Source: Galbitalea sp036266835
Lineage (GTDB): Bacteria > Actinomycetota > Actinomycetes > Actinomycetales > Microbacteriaceae
Direction: 5' to 3'
Length of the DNA stretch: 42,618 bases
Assembly (NCBI GenBank): GCA_036266835.1
Contig: DATAXD010000065.1
Span: forward strand, 1-42,618
In this document: positions 23,033 through 31,629 of the stretch, piece after piece
How the letters are laid out: each line of letters opens with the position of its first letter
Position numbering within the stretch: the stretch's first letter is position 1
Position numbers and translations under genes: made by a program
The notes under the pieces: generated by a model
Databases searched by the model: none
Seen by the model: the letters and a program-made list of their open reading frames with translations, nothing else
Told to the model about the DNA's origin: nothing

Positions 23033-24538
23033 TTACCAGTCAGAGCGCCGATAATCCTTGAGAAATACCCCGAAAACGTCCACTCCGGCTTCTCCCTGGA
23101 CGATCGGGTCGTAGACCCGGGCGGCGCCGTCCACGAGGTCCAGCGGGGCGTGAAATCCCTCCTCGGCGAGGCGAACCTTGGTCGGATGCGGTCGTTCATC
23201 GGTGATCCATCCGGTGTCCACGCTGGTCATGAGGATGCCGTCGGACTCGAACATTTCCGCGGCGCTGGTGCGGGTCAGCATGTTCAGCGCCGCCTTCGCC
23301 ATGTTGGTGTGCGGATGCCCCGGCCCCTTGTATCGGCGCGAAAACACGCCCTCCATGGCCGACACGTTGACAATGTATTTTCGCCGCGCATCCGACGCGG
23401 CCAGCGCCGGACGAAGCCTGCTGATCAACAGAAACGGCGCCGTCATGTTAGCGAGCTGGACCTCCAGAAGTTCGAGCGGCTCGACCTCCTGCACGTGCTG
23501 GGTCCAGCTGTTTGCGTGGTGGGTGTCCGGCACGAGGCCACCGGCGTCGATCGCGGTGCCCGCGGCCAGCCGGTCGAGGGACGTCGATCCGGCGGCGAGA
23601 GCATCCGCCGTGAGTTGCTCGGCCGCCTTCTTCTTCTTCGCAAACGCCGCTGCCGCGAGGATGGGGTGACTGGCGACCGATGCAGCCAGAGCCTGCGGAT
23701 GAGGGTCGTTGGTGTGTCCGAAGGTCAGCAGCTCCGGCAGCGGGCCATCTGGCAGCGGCGCGAGCTCGGCTTCGGCGAGCGGCGCATAGGCGCCGGGGGA
23801 GCGCCGCACGGTCTGAGCAGCGTTATTGATCAGGATGTCGAGCGGGCCGGCCTCGATCATCGCATCGGCGAGCCCGATTACCTGGGCGGGATCTCGGAGG
23901 TCAATTCCCACGACACGAAGCCGGTCCAGCCAGTCCGCCGAGTCGGGCAGGCCGGAGAACCGTCGCACGGCATCCCGAGGGAAACGAGTCGTGATTGTCG
24001 TGTGAGCTCCATCGCGCAGCAGGCGCAGGGCGATGTACATGCCGATCTTGGCGCGACCGCCGGTGAGCAGCGCACGCTTGCCCGTGAGATCGGCGCGAGC
24101 ATCCCGCTTTGCGTGGCTCATGGCCGCGCATTCGGGGCAGAGTTGATGGTAGAACGCGTCCACCCGGGTGTAGTGCTTCTTGCAGATGTAGCAGGCACGG
24201 GACTTGAGAAACGTTCCGGCCGTCGGAGCCGTCGTGATGGTCGCGAGCGGGACGCCTCGGGTCTCGTCGTCGATTCGGTCGGGTGCACCCGTAGCGGTTG
24301 CCGCCACAACGCTGCGGTCCGCTTCCGCGACCTGCGCGCGAAGCTCGAGCCTCCTGGCCTTCTTCACGGCCTTGAACATCTGTGCCGTCGCACGACGGAC
24401 GGCGAGAAAGTCCGGATGGTCCTCGTCGAGATCCTGTAGCCGCGAAAGCACCTCGAGCGTGACTGCGAGCTGATCGGGGTCGATGCCGTCCGCGTTCTGG
24501 GCCGCGCCGCCCTCAGCTGGCACAGTCCCGGAAGTCAC
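23033..24538 (-). CDS. SDR-like protein with N-terminal zinc-ribbon, atypical active site
   Basis: The 501-residue protein has an N-terminal helical segment (residues 20-90), a putative zinc-binding CYICKKHY...CPEC motif (about 115-137), and an SDR domain: LTGGRAKIGMYIALRLL (cofactor), LDILINNAAQT, and VNVSAMEG (catalytic Ser region). Where classical SDRs have Tyr-x-x-x-Lys this protein reads T-N-M-A-K-A-A, so the catalytic Tyr is Thr while Lys stays. At 501 residues it is about twice SDR length, with a roughly 100-residue insert before the Ser motif. GTG at 24538 follows the TetR stop closely. Function unknown; NAD(P) binding is likely, classical reductase chemistry is not. Confidence 0.82.
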   Translation of the reverse strand: MTSGTVPAEGGAAQNADGIDPDQLAVTLEVLSRLQDLDEDHPDFLAVRRATAQMFKAVKKARRLELRAQVAEADRSVVAATATGAPDRIDDETRGVPLATITTAPTAGTFLKSRACYICKKHYTRVDAFYHQLCPECAAMSHAKRDARADLTGKRALLTGGRAKIGMYIALRLLRDGAHTTITTRFPRDAVRRFSGLPDSADWLDRLRVVGIDLRDPAQVIGLADAMIEAGPLDILINNAAQTVRRSPGAYAPLAEAELAPLPDGPLPELLTFGHTNDPHPQALAASVASHPILAAAAFAKKKKAAEQLTADALAAGSTSLDRLAAGTAIDAGGLVPDTHHANSWTQHVQEVEPLELLEVQLANMTAPFLLISRLRPALAASDARRKYIVNVSAMEGVFSRRYKGPGHPHTNMAKAALNMLTRTSAAEMFESDGILMTSVDTGWITDERPHPTKVRLAEEGFHAPLDLVDGAARVYDPIVQGEAGVDVFGVFLKDYRRSDW

Positions 24539-24539
24539 A

Positions 24540-25106
24540 TCAGATTGTAAGCGATGCCCAATTGCCGAGTGCGAGCCGCAGCGCGGCGACGATGGTCAGG
24601 AAACTGCGATCCAGGGCGGGCAGGGCAAACCCGCCCGCTGCGTCGATGGCGATGAATCCATGGAGTGTCGAGCGCACGAAGCGCGTCGCATCGATGGCGT
24701 CGTCACCCGAGAGTCCATACCCGGCAAGGGCGTCGAACACGACCTGCACCGCGCGCCCCGACGCGTCCTGGTCTTCGTCGTCATCCGGTTCTGGGGCGCG
24801 AAGCGTCATCGCGTAGCGTCCCGGATGCTGCATCGCCCAGTCGCGGTATGCCACGGCCACGGCGCCGACCGCCTCGTCGCGCGCCTTACCGACCGTGGCA
24901 CGGGCGAGTATGTCGGCCAGTTCATTCTTCGCGCGCACCGAGACGAGGCGATTGAGCGCATCCGCTCCGGCGACGTGCTTATAAAGGCTGGGAACCTGGA
25001 CGCCGAGCCGCCGCGCCAGCTCCACGAGGGTGAGCGGCGCGCCCTCGTCGGTGAGGTGTTCGGCTTCTTCCACGACCCGGGTTTCGCTGAGTCCGGCCCT
25101 AGGCAT
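24540..25106 (-). CDS. TetR-family regulator
   Basis: A 188-residue TetR regulator. The DNA-binding part is VVEEAEHLTDEGAPLTLVELARRLGVQVPSLYKHVAGADALNRLV (residues about 10-55), with LYKHV as recognition helix. The C-terminus (AMQHPGRYAMTLRAP ... GFIAIDAAGGFALPALDRSF) is of the TetR-WHG type. ATG at 25106 overlaps the hydrolase stop by 8 bases; an ATG at 25130 in frame is less likely. It is the middle gene of the hydrolase-TetR-SDR operon. Its likely operators are the tandem palindromes at 25942-25977. Confidence 0.87.
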   Translation of the reverse strand: MPRAGLSETRVVEEAEHLTDEGAPLTLVELARRLGVQVPSLYKHVAGADALNRLVSVRAKNELADILARATVGKARDEAVGAVAVAYRDWAMQHPGRYAMTLRAPEPDDDEDQDASGRAVQVVFDALAGYGLSGDDAIDATRFVRSTLHGFIAIDAAGGFALPALDRSFLTIVAALRLALGNWASLTI

Positions 25107-25923
25107 GCGTCCGGTCCAACGGCAGTCCATCCAGAAAGGAGATGACCGCCGGGTTCACCACATCCGGCCGCTGCGACTGCGGGTAGTGGCCGGCATCCGG
25201 CACCATGAGAACCTCGGCGTCGAGCTGCTCGGAGATCCACTGTGCTTCTAGCGCTGACTTCGGGAAGTCCGGATCCAACTCGCCCATCACGACAAGCGCG
25301 GGCGCCTTCACGCCCGGAAGCGCAGCTTCGGCCGGGACATGGCTGCTGCGGGTCGTCTTCGAGAAGGCGGCTTGATAGCCCCTGCGGCGCATCGCGGCGT
25401 TCGCAGCGTTGGCGAATTCTTGCTGGTCGGCGGGCTTGAGGCCCGCGTAAAGGGAGGGCCGGTAGGCCTTCCACACTGGCGCTGCCCATGGTTGCGCGGT
25501 GGCGATCGTCAACACGGTCTTCATGATCGGATTGACCTTCGGTTCACGCACGAACGGCCCGACGAGCACCAGGCCCGTGATGAGTTCCGGATGCGCGCTT
25601 GCCGCGATGACTCCGGCGGCTGCGCCCATCGAGTTTCCGACGATAACGGCAGGCCCGTAGCTCTGGGTGAGAGCGATGATGTCGCTCGCCGTGGCGTCAT
25701 CGTCAAAGGCCGTGAAGGTCGTGTCGCTCTCGCCGTGTCCGCGCAGGTCGAACGTGATCACGCGGTACCCCGCTGAAACGGTTGCGGGCACCAAATAGCG
25801 CCAGGTTTGCCGTATGTCGCCCATTCCCGGTGCGCAAATGACCAGCGGGCCGGTACCCCGGATGTCATACGCGATGTGCCCTTCACCGCGATCAAGCATG
25901 AGAGTTTCGGCACTGCTGGTCAT
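25099..25923 (-). CDS. Alpha/beta hydrolase
   Basis: A 274-residue soluble alpha/beta hydrolase. The oxyanion region is VICAPGMGD, the nucleophile elbow GNSMGAAAG (G-x-S-x-G, Ser about residue 107), the acid is in VVMGELDPDFP, and the catalytic His in VPDAGHYPQSQRP. The DLRGHGES motif is common to epoxide hydrolase and esterase relatives. ATG at 25923 has GGGGAAG upstream. It begins the operon with its own TetR regulator, so it probably detoxifies or uses a small ester-like compound that the regulator senses. Confidence 0.88.
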   Translation of the reverse strand: MTSSAETLMLDRGEGHIAYDIRGTGPLVICAPGMGDIRQTWRYLVPATVSAGYRVITFDLRGHGESDTTFTAFDDDATASDIIALTQSYGPAVIVGNSMGAAAGVIAASAHPELITGLVLVGPFVREPKVNPIMKTVLTIATAQPWAAPVWKAYRPSLYAGLKPADQQEFANAANAAMRRRGYQAAFSKTTRSSHVPAEAALPGVKAPALVVMGELDPDFPKSALEAQWISEQLDAEVLMVPDAGHYPQSQRPDVVNPAVISFLDGLPLDRTHA

Positions 25924-25939
25924 ATCGGCTTCCCCAGTT

Positions 25940-25979
25940 TGGCTAATTGTCATAGCCAAAAAGCTAACATGATTAGCCA
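25940..25979. promoter_or_regulatory. Tandem TetR-type operators, hydrolase / nucleoside-hydrolase gap
   Basis: Two 15-bp sites fit GCTAA-N5-(T/A)TAGC: GCTAATTGTCATAGC (25942-25956) and GCTAACATGATTAGC (25963-25977). They are 21 bp apart, two helical turns. The outer TGGCTAAT and ATTAGCCA arms also pair. They lie between divergent genes, next to an operon encoding a TetR protein. Confidence 0.75.
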
Positions 25980-26016
25980 GAGTTTGTCCAGTCGTGTTTT
26001 GTGGCACGGTTGAGGC

Positions 26017-26940
26017 ATGGCGTTGAAGCTCATACTCGACTGCGATCCGGGGCTCGACGATGCCCTGGCTCTGCTGCTGGCACACGGTGACCCGAACATC
26101 GATTTGGTCGCGGTAACGACGGTTGGCGGCAATGTCGGCGTCGAGAAGACCACGCGTAACGCGCTGGAATTGCGCGACTACCTTGGATTCCCCGACGTGC
26201 CCGTCGCGGCCGGAGCCGGCGAGCCACTTCGCGGAACCGTGAAGAACGCCGAGCAGGTGCACGGAGAAAGCGGTCTCGGCAACGTGCGGCTGCCAGCAGC
26301 AACCGGTACGACATCCGAATCGCATGCGGTCGACCTCATCATCGAGCTGCTGGGCGCCGCGCCGGGCGAGATTCACCTCGTGGCGACTGGCCCGCTGACC
26401 AATATCGCACTCGCGCTGCGAAAGGAGCCGCGAATCACCGAGTGGGCGGCATCTTTCACGATCATGGGCGGCTCGTACACCCGTGGCAATGCGACGCCGG
26501 CCGCCGAGTTCAACATCTACGCCGATCCCGAGGCCGCATCCGAGGTCTTCGGCGCCGGCTGGACGGTAACGATGGTCGGGCTCGACCTCACCTTGCAGGC
26601 CATCGTCGATGACGGAATCATCGGCAGGATGCAGCAGCTCGGGCGCCTGGGTGTCGACCTCGTCGCTCCGCTCGCGACCTTCTGGACCAACCCGCTCGAC
26701 GACGACTGGGACGGCCAGGCCCTGCACGACGTGTGTGCCGTCGCGTATGTCGCAAGGCCTGACCTGTTCGTGTCGAAGCCCGCTCACGTCGACGTCGAGC
26801 TGAAGGGCGACTTCACGACCGGGATGACGGTGGTCGACTTCCATTCCGGGCGACCCAACGCTGTCGTGCCGATGCGCATCGACGTCCCGGCGTTCTGGGA
26901 TTACGTGCACGGTGCCTGGGGCAACGTTGAGCCCGGATGA
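26017..26940 (+). CDS. Nucleoside hydrolase, IunH family
   Basis: A 307-residue enzyme that splits nucleosides into base and ribose. The Ca2+-binding DCDPGLDDALAL motif (D-x-D-x-x-x-DD, residues 8-19) is intact, followed by TTVGGNVGVEKTTRNAL, VATGPLTNIALAL, AEFNIYADPEAASEV and, at the C-terminus, the HDVCAVAYVARPDLF segment. ATG at 26017 begins just before the metal motif. Its stop overlaps the helicase start by 4 bases (ATGA). Base specificity is not evident. Control by the adjacent operators is possible because the promoter lies beside them. Confidence 0.93.
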   Translation: MALKLILDCDPGLDDALALLLAHGDPNIDLVAVTTVGGNVGVEKTTRNALELRDYLGFPDVPVAAGAGEPLRGTVKNAEQVHGESGLGNVRLPAATGTTSESHAVDLIIELLGAAPGEIHLVATGPLTNIALALRKEPRITEWAASFTIMGGSYTRGNATPAAEFNIYADPEAASEVFGAGWTVTMVGLDLTLQAIVDDGIIGRMQQLGRLGVDLVAPLATFWTNPLDDDWDGQALHDVCAVAYVARPDLFVSKPAHVDVELKGDFTTGMTVVDFHSGRPNAVVPMRIDVPAFWDYVHGAWGNVEPG

Positions 26941-29480
26941 GTAGCGAGCTGCTCGACCTCGCACCCGACCCGTGGGATCCGGATGCCGGTTACGTGGCTT
27001 TCGAGCAGTGGGCGGAATCCCGGGGCCTGAGCCTGTATCCGGCGCAGGCCGAGGCGCTGATCGAAATCGTGTCCGGCAGCAATGTCATCCTTTCGACCCC
27101 GACCGGAACCGGTAAATCGCTCGTCGCGGTTGGGGCGCACTTCGCGGCGCTCGCGCAGGGCAACCGCAGCTATTACACGGCGCCGATCAAGGCGCTCGTC
27201 TCGGAGAAATTCTTCGCGCTCGTGGAAATCTTCGGCGCATCCAATGTCGGGATGGTCACCGGCGATTCATCCGTGAACGCGGATGCGCCGATCATCTGCT
27301 GCACCGCGGAGATCCTCGCCAATCTCGCCTTGCGGCACGGCGCCGAAACGGATGTCGACCAGGTCGTGATGGACGAGTTCCACTTCTACGCGGACCCCGA
27401 TCGCGGCTGGGCCTGGCAGGTACCGATCCTGGAACTGCCGCGGGTGCAGTTCATCGTGATGTCGGCGACCCTCGGGGATGTCGGATGGCTGACCGCCGAC
27501 CTGTCCCGGCGTACTGGGCGCGAGACGGCATCCGTGACGGGCGTCGAGCGACCGGTTCCGCTGCACTACTACTACGAGACGACGCCCATCCACGAAACGG
27601 TCGAGGAGTTGCTTACGACCGGTCAGGCGCCGATCTACATCGTGCACTTCTCCCAGGCCGCCGCTCTCGAGCGCGCGCAGGCGCTCGCGGGAGCGGGAAT
27701 TGCCTCTCGCGAACAGCGTGATGTGATTGCCGAGCTCATCGGAGGGTTCCGCTTCACGACGAGTTTCGGCAAAACGCTGTCGCGACTGCTGCGGCTGGGC
27801 ATCGGCGTTCACCACGCCGGGATGCTTCCGAAGTATCGACGCCTCGTTGAGCAACTCGCTCAGGCCGGACGGCTGCGGGTGATTTGCGGGACCGACACGC
27901 TCGGCGTCGGCATCAACGTGCCGATCCGCACTGTTCTGCTGACCGCTCTCACCAAATACGACGGAACGCGGATGCGCCACCTCAGCGCCCGCGAGTTCCA
28001 CCAGATCGCCGGGCGTGCCGGGCGTGCCGGTTTCGACACCGCGGGAACGGTGCTGGCTCAGGCTCCTGAGCACGAAACCGAGAACGCTCGCCTCGTCAGG
28101 AAGGCTGGCGACGATCCGGTCAAACTCAAACGAATCGTTCGCAAGAAGGCTCCCGAAGGATTCGTCTCGTGGGGCGATCCCAGTTTTCAGCGCCTGATCG
28201 CGGCCGAACCGGAGACGCTCACGTCGAGCATGAAGATGACCGCGGCGATGCTGATCAACGTCATCGGTCGCCGCGGCGACGTCTTCGAGAACGTGCGGAG
28301 CCTTGTTTTTGACAACCACGAACCCTGGAAGCGGCAACTCGCGCTCGCCCGACGCGCGCTGGCGATCTATCGCACGCTGCGCACGGCCGCGGTCGTCACC
28401 CAGTCGCCCGGCGGGAAGATCCGGCTCACGCTCGACCTGCAGCCAAACTTTGCTCTCAACCAGCCGTTGTCCCCGTTTGCGCTGGCGGTAATTGAGTTGA
28501 TCGGCCCGGATGAGCCCGCTCAGGCGATCGAGGGTGGGCTCACCGGGCATTACGCGCTCGATCTGATCTCGGTGATCGAGGCGACGCTCGATGATCCCCG
28601 ACCAGTCACCTCCCAACAGGAATTCCTCGCTCGGGGTGAAGCCGTCGCCGCCATGAAAGCCGAGGGCATCGACTACGACCAGCGGATGGAGCTTCTCGAG
28701 GAGATCACGCATCCCCAGCCACTCAAGCGGTTTCTGGATGCGGCGTTCGAGACCTACAGCGCTTCGCAGGCTTGGGTGACGGACTTCGAACTGCACCCGA
28801 AGTCCGTCGTGCGAGATATGTACGAGCGGGCAATGACGTTCGGCGACTACATCAACTACTACAAGCTCGCCCGCAGCGAGGGGCTGGTGCTGCGGTACCT
28901 CTCGAACGCCTATCGGGCCGCGCGCCAGACGATCCCGGACGAAGCGAAAACCGATGAGCTGCTCGACCTCATCGAGTGGCTCGGGGAACTGGTGCGTCAG
29001 GTCGACTCCAGCCTCCTTGACGAGTGGGACGAGCTGGTGAACCCGTCGGCGCTGGCCGACGGCACGCCCGTGGTGCCGCCCGCACCGGCGGGTGTCACGA
29101 CGAACGCGCGCGCGTTTCGCGTGCTGGTTCGCAACGAGCTGTTTCGCCGGGTGCAGTTGGTGGCTCTCGAAAACTGGGACGAGCTCGGGGCGCTGGATGC
29201 CGCATCCGGCTGGGATACGGATCGTTGGGCCGACGCGCTCGATCCCTATTTTGCCGAATACGACAAGGCATCCGGGCCCCTCATCGCCACGGATGCGGAT
29301 GCCCGGTCATCCGCGATGTTGCAGCTGACCGAGGGTCCGACCGAGTGGATCGCCCGGCAGGTTTTCGGCGATCCCGACGGCGATCACGACTGGGGCATCA
29401 GCGCGGCGGTCGATCTCGCCGAGTCGAACGAGCAGGGCATCGCCATCATCCGCATCCTCGCCGTCGGCCCGCTCTCGTAA
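26937..29480 (+). CDS. DEAD/DEAH-box helicase with DUF3516-like C-terminus
   Basis: An 847-residue superfamily 2 helicase related to Ski2-like enzymes. Motifs in order: Q-type LYPAQAEAL, Walker A STPTGTGKS (about 53-61), YTAPIKALVSEKF, DEFHF (motif II), VMSATLGD (III), IVHFSQAAALE (IV), GTDTLGVGINVPIRT (V) and QIAGRAGRAGFD (VI). The C-terminal half matches the DUF3516 extension found with actinobacterial helicases. RNA or DNA unwinding is the likely job; substrate unknown. It is coupled to the nucleoside hydrolase by an ATGA overlap. Its last codons lie inside an inverted repeat shared with the facing oxidase gene. Confidence 0.92.
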   Translation: MSSELLDLAPDPWDPDAGYVAFEQWAESRGLSLYPAQAEALIEIVSGSNVILSTPTGTGKSLVAVGAHFAALAQGNRSYYTAPIKALVSEKFFALVEIFGASNVGMVTGDSSVNADAPIICCTAEILANLALRHGAETDVDQVVMDEFHFYADPDRGWAWQVPILELPRVQFIVMSATLGDVGWLTADLSRRTGRETASVTGVERPVPLHYYYETTPIHETVEELLTTGQAPIYIVHFSQAAALERAQALAGAGIASREQRDVIAELIGGFRFTTSFGKTLSRLLRLGIGVHHAGMLPKYRRLVEQLAQAGRLRVICGTDTLGVGINVPIRTVLLTALTKYDGTRMRHLSAREFHQIAGRAGRAGFDTAGTVLAQAPEHETENARLVRKAGDDPVKLKRIVRKKAPEGFVSWGDPSFQRLIAAEPETLTSSMKMTAAMLINVIGRRGDVFENVRSLVFDNHEPWKRQLALARRALAIYRTLRTAAVVTQSPGGKIRLTLDLQPNFALNQPLSPFALAVIELIGPDEPAQAIEGGLTGHYALDLISVIEATLDDPRPVTSQQEFLARGEAVAAMKAEGIDYDQRMELLEEITHPQPLKRFLDAAFETYSASQAWVTDFELHPKSVVRDMYERAMTFGDYINYYKLARSEGLVLRYLSNAYRAARQTIPDEAKTDELLDLIEWLGELVRQVDSSLLDEWDELVNPSALADGTPVVPPAPAGVTTNARAFRVLVRNELFRRVQLVALENWDELGALDAASGWDTDRWADALDPYFAEYDKASGPLIATDADARSSAMLQLTEGPTEWIARQVFGDPDGDHDWGISAAVDLAESNEQGIAIIRILAVGPLS

Positions 29481-29600
29481 TTCAGGAGTCTGTGTGACTC
29501 GGATCAACGAATGCTGCAGGTTTGGGCCACTTCTGCCGCGTCAGTCACTCCAGTCACACCGACTCCTGAATAAAGTGCAAGCACTCCTGAATTACGAGAG
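29472..29600. repeat. Nested inverted repeats spanning two convergent gene ends
   Basis: Two overlapping inverted repeats are visible. CTCTCGTAATTCAGGAGT (29472-29489) pairs perfectly with ACTCCTGAATTACGAGAG (29583-29600). TTCAGGAGTCTGTGTGACT (29481-29499) pairs with 29552-29570 at 18 of 19 positions. ACTCCTGAAT is thus present twice on the right side (29562 and 29583). The outer arms include the TCG-TAA ends of both the helicase and the oxidase genes. It may terminate both transcripts, or be a small mobile-type element. Confidence 0.85.
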
Positions 29601-30878
29601 GGCTGACGACAGACCGAGTTTGCGGGCCAGAAAGTCGTTGCGGAAGAGGCGGTTCGGGTCGTATTTGTCGGCGAGAACCCGGAAGTCGCGCAGCCGCGGA
29701 TAGAGCGGTTCGAGTTGCTCGATGCCGGCGGCGAACACCTTGCCCCAGTGCGGGCGCGCGCCGAGGGGCAGCAGCCGTGACTCGATCTCCGGCAGCAACT
29801 CGGCCACCGGCCCGGGCAACTTCTTCCAGGTGAAGTGCACTCCGACGGCATCCGTGTCGTAGGCGCCGCTCAGCCATAGCCTGTCGGCGCTCATCGAGCG
29901 CACTTCGGAGATGAGCAGGAGCGGCGCGATTTTTGTCCCGAGCTCGCGCATCGCCGCAAGCGCGGGCAGGATGCTCGGCCGGGGCACGAGGTACTCGCTC
30001 TGCAGCTCATCGCCGTTACTGGGCGTGAAACCCAGCTTGAAGTGCGCGAGACGGTCGTTCCATGGCCCCGGCACGCCGCGCTGGGCAGTGGTGTTGCTCG
30101 CCGGCTGACCGGGGATCATGTGCTCGTCGAAGCGCTGGTGAGCGGCGCCGAACAGCTCTTCGGGTGGCGCGGGAGCATCCATCCGGGACTTTAGCCAGGC
30201 GACCGGAATCGTACCGCCGATCCAGTCGGTGAACAGGCTCACGCTGTACGCGCTCGCCATGATTGCGTCGAAGTCGTCGAACGCAGCAGTCCAGGGCAGG
30301 TCATCGTACAGATCCTGGCGAACGTCAAAAGTCGGCTCGATGTCGAGGGTGATCCTCGTGACCATTCCGAGTGCGCCCAGAGCCACGACGGCGCCGTCGA
30401 AGTCGGCATCCGACCGAGACAGACGGACGAGTTCGCCTCGCCCATCCACAAACTCGATCGCCGCAACCGCAGTCGCCAGGTTGCCGTTTCGATCGCCGGA
30501 CCCGTGTGTGCCCGTCGCCACCGCCCCGGCAACGGAGATGTGGGGGAGTGACGCCAGGTTGTGCAGCGCCCATCCGCGCGCCTGAAGCTGGATCGCCAGG
30601 TCGCCGTAGCGGATGCCGGGGGCGAACGCGGCCGTTCGCGCATCGGTATCGATGACGAGATCGGTCGGCAGCCCATCGACAGAGACGAGGCGCCCCGTGG
30701 TATCCGCGAGATCGGTAAACGAATGGCGAGACCCCAGCGCCCGGACGGGTCGTCCCTCGCGCACCAGGCCGACGATCTCGGCCGCGCTCGAGGGATGCAC
30801 CAGCTCCTCCGCCGCGAATGTGTGACTCCCAGCCCAATTCTCTCCAACCGGGATGTGCGTGAGATCTGTGCGAGCCAT
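29592..30878 (-). CDS. FAD-dependent alditol/xylitol oxidase-like protein
   Basis: A 428-residue VAO-fold flavoprotein. FAD contacts are RPVRALGSRHSFTDLADT (the His in GSRHSF matches the covalent FAD His of AldO), LPHISVAGAVATGTHGSGDRNGNLA, and the C-terminal HWGKVF and DPNRLFRNDFL segments of the sugar-oxidase family. It resembles Streptomyces alditol oxidase and L-gulono/arabinono-lactone oxidases; an alditol substrate is the better fit. ATG at 30878 has GGGAG upstream. It is divergent (32 bp) from a lipase-like gene. Confidence 0.88.
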   Translation of the reverse strand: MARTDLTHIPVGENWAGSHTFAAEELVHPSSAAEIVGLVREGRPVRALGSRHSFTDLADTTGRLVSVDGLPTDLVIDTDARTAAFAPGIRYGDLAIQLQARGWALHNLASLPHISVAGAVATGTHGSGDRNGNLATAVAAIEFVDGRGELVRLSRSDADFDGAVVALGALGMVTRITLDIEPTFDVRQDLYDDLPWTAAFDDFDAIMASAYSVSLFTDWIGGTIPVAWLKSRMDAPAPPEELFGAAHQRFDEHMIPGQPASNTTAQRGVPGPWNDRLAHFKLGFTPSNGDELQSEYLVPRPSILPALAAMRELGTKIAPLLLISEVRSMSADRLWLSGAYDTDAVGVHFTWKKLPGPVAELLPEIESRLLPLGARPHWGKVFAAGIEQLEPLYPRLRDFRVLADKYDPNRLFRNDFLARKLGLSSALS

Positions 30879-30898
30879 GACCCAATTCTCCCGCTTCG

Positions 30899-30911
30899 TA
30901 GACTGGGTAAA
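30899..30911 (+). promoter_or_regulatory. -10 element, probably leaderless start
   Basis: TAGACT at 30899-30904 lies 6 bp before the ATG at 30911, and no ribosome-binding site precedes that ATG. The spacing fits transcription starting at the A of the start codon, a common leaderless pattern in actinobacteria. Confidence 0.5.
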
Positions 30912-31603
30912 TGGCGGGGACGCGGCAAGCGAGCTGGTTCGCCCGGCACGTGAGCACTCGCGTCGTTGACTATGGGTGGGCGTACCGACTACGGGTAACC
31001 AGACTCGGACGGCGTCCCGATCCTCGGTCGATGCTCACGGGTTCCAAGCGGCCGGTGCTCCTCTTGCCCGGGGTCTACGAGACCTGGCACTTCCTGGAGA
31101 CCGCGGGACGACGGATGCACGAACTCGGACATCCGGTTCACATCGTTCCCGACTTCGGTCGAAATCTTCGGCCGATCGCCGAAATGGCCAGGCTCGCCAT
31201 CGCCTACCTGGTCGAGAACGAGCTCACCGACGTCACGATCATCGCTCACAGTAAGGGCGGGCTCATCGGCAAGACGCTCATGATCTCGGAGGCCAGCCGG
31301 GCGCGCATCCGCTCGATGGTCGCGATCAATTCGCCATTCGCCGGGTCCGACTATGCGCACCTGCTGCCGATTCGGACCCTGCGCGAGTTCGTCCCGACGC
31401 ACGAGACGATCGTGACTCTCGCCCGCGCGGCCGAGGTAAACCACCGCATCACCTCGATCTACAGCTCGTGGGATCCGATCATCCCGAACGGCAGCGTTCT
31501 CGACGGCGCGACCAACATTGAGCTGCCGGTCACCGGTCACTTCCGAATTCTGGATCGGCCAGCGCTGCTCGCTGAGATCGCGAGGGTTGTCGCCAGCGCG
31601 TAG
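30911..31603 (+). CDS. Lipase-like alpha/beta hydrolase
   Basis: A 230-residue alpha/beta hydrolase: PVLLLPGVYETWHFLE (oxyanion region), IIAHSKGGLIGKTL (nucleophile Ser in AHSKGG, a G-x-S-x-G variant with Ala in the first position), SSWDPIIPNGS (acid), and the His in PVTGHFRIL. The pattern resembles PGAP1/lipase-type triacylglycerol lipases. No signal peptide is clear, although the N-terminus is basic (RHVSTRVVDYGWAYRLRVTRLGRR). It stands divergent to the oxidase and precedes the MFS gene by 26 bp. Confidence 0.82.
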   Translation: MAGTRQASWFARHVSTRVVDYGWAYRLRVTRLGRRPDPRSMLTGSKRPVLLLPGVYETWHFLETAGRRMHELGHPVHIVPDFGRNLRPIAEMARLAIAYLVENELTDVTIIAHSKGGLIGKTLMISEASRARIRSMVAINSPFAGSDYAHLLPIRTLREFVPTHETIVTLARAAEVNHRITSIYSSWDPIIPNGSVLDGATNIELPVTGHFRILDRPALLAEIARVVASA

Positions 31604-31629
31604 TCGCGGGCGTGCGGTTTACTGAGGGC

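Noticed and set aside
22907..24439. 510-residue open frame on the plus strand
   Set aside because: It is antisense to the SDR gene (23033-24538) that has clear SDR motifs; the translation has no recognisable domain and is a high-GC shadow.
25099..26964. 621-residue minus-strand frame as a single protein
   Set aside because: Its first half is antisense to the nucleoside hydrolase and crosses the operators; the real hydrolase starts at 25923 with a ribosome-binding site.
27267..28796. 509-residue minus-strand frame within the helicase gene
   Set aside because: Antisense to all helicase motifs and without any family pattern.
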